NCBI GenBank assembly: GCA_031308135.1
Contig: JAHLJT010000631.1
Coordinates: 193,076,549 to 193,140,548 of the forward strand
DNA length: 64,000 nucleotides
Direction: 5' to 3'
Source of the DNA: Acheta domesticus
Taxonomy: Eukaryota > Arthropoda > Insecta > Orthoptera > Gryllidae
The notes under the pieces were generated by a model. That model was not told where the DNA came from. It saw only the letters and a list, made by a program, of their open reading frames with translations, and did not search any database. Each line of letters begins with the position of its first letter. Within the stretch, counting starts at the first letter, position 1. The position numbers and the translations under genes are program-made. This document shows positions 56,677-64,000 of the stretch, in pieces.

Positions 56677-56936
56677 GTCCTGACGAGTGCAGGGCATTTT
56701 AGATCCGTCTAATAGCTAGGTGGAACCGTCTGTAGGAGTTCTAGAGGCCGGATCATCTGACAGGAAGTATTGGACGTTTCCTATGTCAATTCCAAGCAGA
56801 TACTGGAGACGATTCTCAGCAAGAGTCGCGCGAGCTATTTCTTTCCCTCGTTCTCACGTTATGGCCTATCGATGAGTCAATCCTCTATCCTCACATGGTC
56901 GTCCCCTTGGTGCATCGACAAGGGTGTGCTGTTGGG
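56677..56936 (+). mobile_element. SINE family A, diverged fragment
   Basis: TAATAGCTAGGTGGAACCGT, GAGTTCTAGAGGCCGG and CGCGCGAGCTATTTCTTTCC parallel the family body in order. The tail is replaced by repeat C. Confidence 0.45.
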
Positions 56937-57242
56937 CAGCCTTTCCGGCTTCAGCCAATGAGCTTCATTCACCAATTTGCATCACAATATTAACAGGAAT
57001 TTTAAATGCAATCAGATACCGAACAAACATCATCACCTTGTTACGCATTTTTTTAATACTTGAATCTTTTATATCAATTAAAACTTCGTAATGTTATTTT
57101 TTTTGTTTTACACTGTTGCAAATTGTTACTTTATGCCTCGTTCAAAACGTTTCTTACGGGGTCTGCTCACTTGTAATGCCACATGACGGCCAGCAACGTC
57201 TGGCCGGGCTTTTCAAGCGAAGTACTCGCGATATGGTCACGT
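56937..57242 (+). repeat. Dispersed repeat C, copy 2
   Basis: Aligned with 11910-12212 (see that entry). It abuts the SINE A fragment on its left. Confidence 0.7.
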
Positions 57243-57539
57243 GCAGGGATGTCCAACTTGCAAAGCCACATAGAGAATCAAAAGCCCTGTAACAAGTGAT
57301 GACGGCAGGTAGTAATGAATAAGCAATATTTATTACTAGTCTGCATTACTAATATCCGCACTAATTGACAGAAAACAGCAGCTTCTGGTCACGCGAGAGG
57401 TATCAATGGAATTGTTAGTTAAGGGAATCTCAGGAACAAAATTAAAGCAACTTAAGTTTAAATTTGTACTAAAATATGCAAATATTTGATTGTTATTTGG
57501 CGAACGGGATTGCTAACGGGGAGACTGCCCTGAGGCTCT
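57243..57539. other. Sequence with no recognised feature
   Basis: No supported feature. Confidence 0.3.
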
Positions 57540-57905
57540 GTTTCTCACCCAAATTTTTGACGGGAAGCCTACGTCCGACGCGGGTCTGGGGACCTTTATC
57601 GAGCAGACGCACCTCGCGGACGGTCCCCTACATGTGCAAGGGATTTGACTCGCACTTTCTCCGCCAGATGTCGGGCTCAGTTAACTATATCCGAACTGTT
57701 TGGATGGGAGAAAGTGAGATTCCGAGAGGGTGGATATTGTCGGAGAGATTTAACTTTGCCGGGCATCCGCCAGGGTTTTTTTACATGCCACAAGAGTGAC
57801 ATGGCTCCTGTGGATTTTCCGCCCTTCGAAAATCCACGCACCTCGACCGGGATCGAACCCGCGCTGTGGGGTTTCAAAGACCAGTAAGATAACCTCTCGC
57901 CCCAA
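57540..57905 (-). mobile_element. SINE family D, copy 2
   Basis: On the minus strand: A-box-like TTGGGGCGAGAGGTTATC, B box GGTTCGATCCC within GCGCGGGTTCGATCCCGG, then GTGGATTTTCGAAGGGCGG and GGCATGTAAAAAAACCC. It is GC-richer and better preserved than copy 1. The 107-codon plus-strand frame over it is antisense to a retroposon and is not called. Confidence 0.6.
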
Positions 57906-58627
57906 TTCGCAATTTATCATACACAATGTTACGCCAATATTCTCAAAGACAATCCGTCACTGCCTACGACACGATGGTGTAATGCGATGAAGAGAGAAGC
58001 TTCAGTACTCACATGTCCCAATTGAGGTCAGCCAATTTTGTTGCTTCAGGGAACCACACACTCCACAGCTGTATTCTGGTGCTGCAATCTACTAGTGGGT
58101 AATAAAATAATTATTAAGGATGTTAATGAAAGGTGGTGATACCGTAGCTTTAAGCGGAAGAGTTCAGAATCAACTAATACTTGCCAGTCGATTATTTATT
58201 AATTGTGATTTTGTTACCGAAAATTTGCCTTTGTGAACATATTCAATCTGAGATTATTTTTCAATTGCATAGCCACAGAAATACATTATCGCATTTCAGA
58301 GAACCACATATATTTACAGAGTTTTAACTTCGTAGTAATTTTCCTTGCGTATCTGTCACCTGTCGTGCACCTGTTCTGTGGAGCTGAGATGTGAGATTAG
58401 AACACACAGAATTTTTTCGAAACGATGTCAAAGGTAGAGTTCCACAAAGCAAGACTTCCTCGAAACTGCAGTCAAAGGCAACGTGATATTTCGAATGCTG
58501 ATTCTGGGATTTCGACGTGCGGGCGAATGAGGAGAGTACAGGCGCCCAAACAAAAGGGGTAGGGGGAGAGAGGAATGTGGAATGAGAGAGCGAAGGAACG
58601 GTGTAAGGGGTACAGGACAGACTATGT
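57906..58627. other. Sequence with no recognised feature
   Basis: 58500-58625 is purine-rich. Nothing else was seen. Confidence 0.35.
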
Positions 58628-59524
58628 GTCATAAGTAGAGAACGGATTTTTATGTAATTACATATTTTTTGTCTTTCTACTTACCGTTCTCAAAATTTTA
58701 ATCTTGGCGAATTGTCGCCAACCTAACACAATATCCAATTTTTTCGTTATGTAGTTTTACATATTTGGCACTGTATTACATATTTTACATATTTCGCTAT
58801 TTTCTCAACATTTCTTTGCATCAACATCTCTTTCTTTATCAATTTTCGTACATATATTTATGAAAAGAAGTATTTCTAAAATATTTAGCATTTTTTCCTA
58901 CATTATTACTGCATGGTACTGCGTACTGTACTCTACTCGAGGTACGCTTCGTGAAGACGCGGTCGGATTCTCTCACAGTCTGCTTCAGTTACCTCAGTTG
59001 CGGGAAGTGTTCTTCAGCGACAGATCATTCTCACCTTTAGGTTTGAAAAGTATCATTGACGCCGCGTTTGGCGACCTTTAACTTTAATTTCCAAGAAACG
59101 TTGGCGATCACCGTCGTGTAACACTGATGATAATTTTCCGTACTGTAGTGATTGTTAGTGTTCGTAGATTTCGCCAGTTTGAATGATAGCTTCTAGTCTG
59201 CGTCTAGTTTGGATGCTAAACTTCATTCCTGGATAACAATTTGTGAAGGTTTAACTACTGATAGGAAAGTTGTATGGTGAAAGTGTACATTAACTTGTGT
59301 TTTCTAATGATTTTTAAAAGTTTGATTTTTTAAAAATTTGTATAGGAATTTTTTGCAAATGTAAGTTCGTATTATGTAAATGAGTTTTATAATTAGAGTA
59401 TTTTAATATTACGTACTATATCCGATTTTACATATTTATTACATATTCCTACTGTTTTCATTACATATTTATGTACATATTTTGACGTTTCATACTAAAT
59501 ATTTTTCCGGTCTCTAGTCATAAG
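58628..59524. mobile_element. Non-autonomous hAT element (881 bp) with 8-bp target duplication
   Basis: The element spans 58636-59516. It starts TAGAGAACGGA and ends with the inverse of TAGAGACCGGA (one mismatch in 11). It is flanked on both sides by an identical 8-bp GTCATAAG (58628-58635 and 59517-59524). An 8-bp duplication plus short inverted ends defines hAT insertions. Both subterminal regions are crowded with TTACATATTT-type words, likely transposase-binding repeats. The middle is GC-richer and non-coding. No transposase motif was found. Confidence 0.88.
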
Positions 59525-60141
59525 AAAGGAAGCGGACAAAGCAGGCCAAAGTAGGAGTGTGGAGAAAGGGTGGTAGCATAGTATGAAAGAAGGGAAGGGG
59601 ATTTAGGAGAAGGGAACACTTAAACTTGGTACTAGGCAGTAAAGAAGAGGCAATTGTGGACGAGAGTATAGAATGCAAACAGAGTGCGACACAGATATGT
59701 TATTCAAATTCTTAAAATTGTTTTGCCGTGTAGTGTGAAGAAAGAAATGTTTTCAATGATTTACTAAAATATCATATATAACCTATTAATAAACCTACTA
59801 AAACAACGTATAATCTAATGAAACAATGCATGGCAAGAAAGTTACCAGTTTCATGGATCAAAAGCAGTCATGTTTCTTCTTTACTCCTTTTTAAAACACC
59901 CTCAGCGAATAGAATTGAAAGGCCCAAAGAAGACATTGAAACATTTGCTATACCTATTTTTTTATTATACTAGCTGGCAATGGCTGAAAGGCTTTAATAT
60001 GTGGGTGATTTTGATATCTTACAAAGAAAATGGAGAAATGGAGGAATGAAAGGTAGGGGAAACGAGAGAACATTGAATTCTGCCACTAACATGCTGTGTT
60101 CATAACAAATTCCAAATGGATCAACTAGAATTCGACTAAGA
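59525..60141. other. Sequence with no recognised feature
   Basis: 59525-59650 is purine-rich. The remainder is AT-rich and plain. Confidence 0.35.
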
Positions 60142-60300
60142 CCTGACCCAGCGGTCCCTGCGTCTCAGCAAACACCTGTCCCGTTAATCTAATTCCTCAA
60201 CTACGTTCCATGAAGTCACGGAAGTTAAGCAACTTGACACATCACGGATGCATGGACGGGTGACAATCGGGGAACCTCGGTTACTAAGGGCGCCGAGCCC
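60142..60300 (+). mobile_element. 5S rRNA-derived SINE or 5S pseudogene
   Basis: CGGAAGTTAAGCAACTTGAC followed by GGATGCATGGACGGGTGAC and GGGGAACC matches the 3' half of 5S rRNA. The spacing between GAAGTTAAGC (60221) and GGGTGAC (60258) is exactly that of real 5S genes (27 intervening bases). The 5' third of 5S is not recognisable. The homology is followed by CGGTTACTAAGGGCGCCGAG and further non-5S sequence to about 60640, so a 5S-derived SINE is more likely than a gene. Confidence 0.65.
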
Positions 60301-60642
60301 CTGGCCGAATGGATCAGAGGCAATGATTGACCACAACGTTACGAGACAAGACGAAATTTTACCGGAGGATCACTCCATGTATTTTTACACGCGAAATGCT
60401 CAAAAGATGACTAAGCATCGTTGTTACAAAGAAGGCACAACAGAATTTTTTTAAAAAAAGATGAGCAGTCTGCCAAGCACACCAAGGGTCGTCTCTGACA
60501 TACTGTTACCGGGGACTTAACGTCCGATATCATCGCATCACGCGTTGTTGCCTGCTTTAGGGCAGTGGCACTGGGCTATGGGCCTAGGGACGGCCACGGG
60601 GTTTTCGCGGCTAAGGGGAAGAAAATGGTTGCCGTGGTTTAA
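60301..60642 (+). repeat. Possible body of the 5S-derived repeat
   Basis: It contains GGGCAGTGGCACTGGGCTAT then GGGCCTAGGGACGGCC, a segment that in reverse resembles 37375-37410. This suggests a dispersed repeat body. The boundary to the left is unknown. Confidence 0.3.
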
Positions 60643-60957
60643 TCAGTAATTGTATATTTCTTTACTTCTTATGATAATGGTAACAATACTAATAATGGAG
60701 ACTTCAAATAACAAAGTCTCATATTCTCTATTATCATTATCGATATCATGAAGTAAAGTTGCTAGTGTTTCATCAAAATCATGCCACCAATCATTGTCGC
60801 CACTTGATAATGAATCCTCTACACTTCCTTCTGAATCTCCATCTTTAATTTCTCCTTCTTCAAGACTTTCTTCATTATGCACATAGGTACTCATATGGGT
60901 ACTACTTATGTAAATAAATGTAAACATTTTTATCTTCAACGCAGTTGCCTGTGTCAT
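60643..60957 (-). other. Acidic open frame, coding status unclear
   Basis: A 104-codon minus frame contains an acidic stretch (NEESLEEGEIKDGDSEGSVE, then a DWWHDFDETLATLL segment). This is less repetitive than chance AT-rich frames and could be a real exon or the N-terminal part of a transposase. No domain is recognised. The stretch before YVHNEES and after LLFEV looks non-coding, and no strong splice site was found. Confidence 0.25.
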
Positions 60958-60984
60958 TTACGTCACAAAACGTATCTGCTATTA

Positions 60985-61235
60985 ATACGCCAAATCGGAC
61001 TGGCTGGCGAAGGCGCGCGAGGGAAGGCTTGTCCGGGTGTGCGTGCGGGTGAGCGGCGGAGCGCACGCGGCGCGACGCGTGTATCTTCGCACGACGCGCG
61101 CGGGATCAATAATCCCTGCGAGACGCCGCCGCCGCCGCCGCCGCTCGAGGCCCCGCGCCGAGCGCCCGCCCGCGGCATTGCCCGCTCGCAGCCCGTGCCT
61201 TCCGGCGCTCCGGTGCCATCGCGGGAAGCGTTCAC
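60985..61235. promoter_or_regulatory. CpG island
   Basis: CpG-dense with a CCG trinucleotide run (CGCCGCCGCCGCCGCCG at about 61124-61143) and a non-repetitive core GGGATCAATAATCCCTGCGA. A SINE A copy is inserted at its right edge. Open frames on both strands are composition effects. Confidence 0.5.
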
Positions 61236-61765
61236 CGACTGGTCCTACGGTTCCAGTCTCCACGTTGAAGGATATTTGATACCATCGAAATAGCTCGCTC
61301 GCATTCACTATTCAAATAGCTCGCTCAAAATAGCTATTATGGAGGACAATTCTTGCGTCCGGCTGCTCTGATCGGGCGTTTCCCATGGTTTCTCCGGTCA
61401 AACTGGGAAAATGCCGGAGCACTTAGCCACGGAGCGCGCGCGACTTTTCCTTCCCCATCCTTGTTCTCTTTCTCCATTTTTTCTCTCTCCCGCTCTCACT
61501 CACACAGTGAAATGCACAACACGATCACATAGGTCAGGGCACTAGTAAGAAGCTTAGCTGTATTAGCTTAGTGACGATGTCCCACTGGGTGGAGATACCT
61601 TCACAGAGGAAATACGTAAGCCAACGCATGGGCCTGTCAAGTTCCAGCGGTAGAGAGGCGCCTTGCCTCTTCTTAGATATAACGTGCATTACACTTACGA
61701 CACTAATGATATCAGTAGTTGACGTGTCCAGAATAAATACGACCTCACTGACTCAATCACTACTC
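61236..61765 (+). mobile_element. SINE family A, copy inserted at the CpG island edge
   Basis: From ACTGGTCCTACGGTTCCAGT it runs through GTCCGGCTGCTCTGATCGGG, GGTTTCTCCGGTCAA and GCGCGCGCGACTTTTCCTTC to AGTTGACGTGTCCAGAATAA and a CTCAATCAC tail. A duplication of an AAATAGCTCGCTC word occurs at about 61288-61330. Confidence 0.7.
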
Positions 61766-62600
61766 CACGTCTGATTTGTTCAATTTAATTTGCACTTGTG
61801 CGTGTCACTTGCACTTGTGCTTCTGGTGTCGATGGAAAAATTAAATTATTCTATCTTAAAAATACCCTGTTCTCCCTCTGTCCCGTGTTATGGTTATACT
61901 GTGCTCTTCGCAGTGTAATACAGTGTAGTTCCTGTGCAATACAGTGCGATGAAGAGCTACGGTATGCAGTGTTGTGTATCGACATAGTGAAATCGTGTGT
62001 GTAATATTAAGTTTATCAACATCTTTATTATCATTATTATTACAATAATTATTATTGTCACCAGTATTATTATAATTATTAAATTGATATTCAATTATTT
62101 TGAAAATTATTGCCATGGCGATGTGCGGAATTGAAGTTAAATAAATCTTATACTAATCGCCCTGCGTTCCCCCCCCCCCGAGTCTATCTAGTGCTAGAAC
62201 TATGGACTTGTTCCTACCCTGTCCCCACTACGTGTCTTCTACGCTTCTCTTGCAGACCTATCGGCAGTTCGTCCCCTCCTGCTTTCGTCTTGCTTTTGTC
62301 TTGATCTCGCTCTGCCCTCTCTGACTCGCCGCTTTTGCACCGCCTCCGAGTTTGTGGATCTTTCTCCGTAGTTAGTTCGTCGTTTGTCCTTCAGTCTCCA
62401 AGCACGAACCCTCCGCCACCGCCATTTAATCTCCCGCAGCAGATGTTCCACGATTTACTGCTACTCAAAATATAATTCGCCTCCTTCGCTTTCCCAAAGA
62501 TTTGCACATGAAATGACTCTGAATTTCAAGTTTAGATGGTTTCTTTTCGAGTCTTTAACTGATATCACATTCTGTCGTACTGTTCTCCATCTTCCTGTAC
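61766..62600. other. Mixed sequence with (ATT)n and pyrimidine-rich block
   Basis: An imperfect ATT microsatellite lies at about 62018-62082. A C homopolymer (62170-62180) opens a pyrimidine-rich GC-moderate stretch to about 62460 without a recognisable gene. Confidence 0.4.
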
Positions 62601-64000
62601 ATTACTAATATTGCGCCATTAATACGTAATCCATAATAAAAAATGAGAAGATTAAAGATACCCAGTTTATACATCTTTTACAAAAAAAATACTGGATACG
62701 GATGAAGGAAGCTGAAGAATTATTACAGATCAGCGTTCATTTTCATTAACGCTTTTTTTCTACCTAAACGTCGCGGCCTTTGTGGCATCGTATTTAACAT
62801 TTCTATTTCAACATACATTAACGTTCACTTATTCTATAAATGCCATTAAGGAATATATAGGAAGGAAGAATAACTTATTTTAAGCAGAAAGAAGATACAA
62901 ATTAATTCTTGTAAAACCATACAAGGTACCATGTAAAATAATTAAAATTAATATTAGTTTAATTTAGTATATATTATCCCAGTCATTATTGAAAAGAAGT
63001 TTGAGCATATTGGATGGTATTATTCAATAATCAATGCTCTGTTCACCTTCCATTTAGTGAGCGCTTTGCAGCATTTGTATGACGTAATCGGTTTGCTATC
63101 TCAATTATTATTTGAAATTTGTTTTTCTAAAATACTTTACTCGTCATCTGACGTTTGCAACAAAATATGTTTCTAGAAGATATTTTTAAAACCACTGAAT
63201 GTCTAGAACAGATAAAAATGAGATAATCAAAATCCGTACCGTATTTTCTCGGAAAAAGTCTGGCAAATTCCTCCAGAAATGTGTTACATGTCCGAAATAC
63301 TGACGTCCTTTAGAGGCGATGTTACGGTTTCTCGCAACTGTCAGAGCTCCTAGGCAGAATTATTGTAGAAAAGTTTTAGAATAACAGAATGGACAATTGC
63401 AATATATTAATATACAGCCATTTAATAATTATTCATATGACAAAGTAAATTGAATGAAATAACAAAAAAATTCTACAGAAGGAATTTTTTATGTTTCTTA
63501 ATACATGACACTTTTCATCCTACTTTCATGACAAAGTTTCTGAATATGATCTCTATCGCAATAAACAAAATAGATGATAATAACCAACATATTTAAGTGC
63601 AAATTGCGGGACTCAATATCTTCGTAAAAGAGATTTTTGGAGACATGGAGTGAATATATCCACATTGTTTTGTCCATCAAACACACGTAAATTTCTATTT
63701 GAAAATGTTTAGTTTCTTGCACATCGGCGGATCAGTATGAAATTACTTTGGCCAAAGGCTCTCGGGATTTTTTGTCGCCCCTCGATCAGTTAACGCCCGT
63801 GGTACATTTAATATTTTATTTATCTAAATTTAATGATTCAGATTTACATATTAACGAATTAATAAGATTCCACTTGACTTAGTTTGTCGCTTTACATTTC
63901 CCTCCCATAATTACCTCCATGTCACATGTAGCATCATTCAACTGTTTTCGTATTACCCTCGTAACCACGAAGGCAATAACAAGCAATAGCGTATCGGTAA
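62601..64000. other. AT-rich sequence, nothing recognised
   Basis: No exon, RNA gene, tandem repeat or inverted repeat was supported to the end of the window. Confidence 0.4.

Overview
This is eukaryotic, almost certainly insect, genomic DNA. It is AT-rich, dense in decayed mobile elements, and contains almost no protein-coding sequence. The only exon I can name is 152 bp on the minus strand (8508-8659), encoding part of the cholinesterase-like domain of neuroligin. It has a clean AG acceptor and GTGAGT donor. Large introns, CpG-rich islands in an AT-rich background, many tRNA-derived SINEs and remnants of jockey, mariner, pogo/Tigger and hAT elements suggest a large hemimetabolous insect genome, perhaps a polyneopteran such as a stick insect or cockroach relative. 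The species is inference only. Most of the window is probably neuroligin intron, although an unrelated gene could start in one of the GC islands.

Layout. 1-8.5 kb: AT-rich DNA with SINE copies, a purine-skewed block, a fold-back element (6165-6525), a pogo/Tigger transposase remnant (7083-7760) and a long hairpin (7981-8393) that lies just downstream of the neuroligin donor in transcript sense. 8.5-9.5 kb: the exon, a minus-strand SINE and a pogo-type MITE. 11.8-14.1 kb: an inverted repeat with Penelope-like features enclosing another repeat, then a 0.4-kb element with long terminal inverted repeats. 15.9-19.6 kb: GC island, polypurine tract, a (TCCG)n-bearing dispersed repeat, a 377-bp satellite-like tandem and a second GC island. 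19.9-20.8 kb: two SINEs tail to tail. 23.2-29.2 kb: purine-skewed DNA, then a series of GC islands with several minisatellites. 32.4-34.3 kb: a second copy of the array-bearing repeat and further SINEs. 39.4 kb: a second Penelope-like inverted repeat. 45.3-47.5 kb: a dead jockey-type reverse transcriptase abutting a third array-bearing repeat, whose array is a 12-bp higher-order form (about 0.78 kb). 48-62 kb: SINEs, a mariner remnant (54.4-55.1 kb), a non-autonomous hAT with an exact 8-bp target duplication (58.6-59.5 kb), a 5S rRNA-derived sequence (60.2 kb) and another GC island.

The most unusual signal is the dispersed element (called repeat B here). It carries a tandem array at the same internal point in three copies, but in three states: a short seed, a pure 4-bp array, and a 12-bp higher-order array that decomposes into three 4-bp variants. 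The longest open frames in the window are by-products of these arrays and of GC-rich minisatellites, not genes. Family assignments rest on motifs and on comparisons made by eye within the window. No database search was run, and repeat boundaries are approximate unless stated otherwise.
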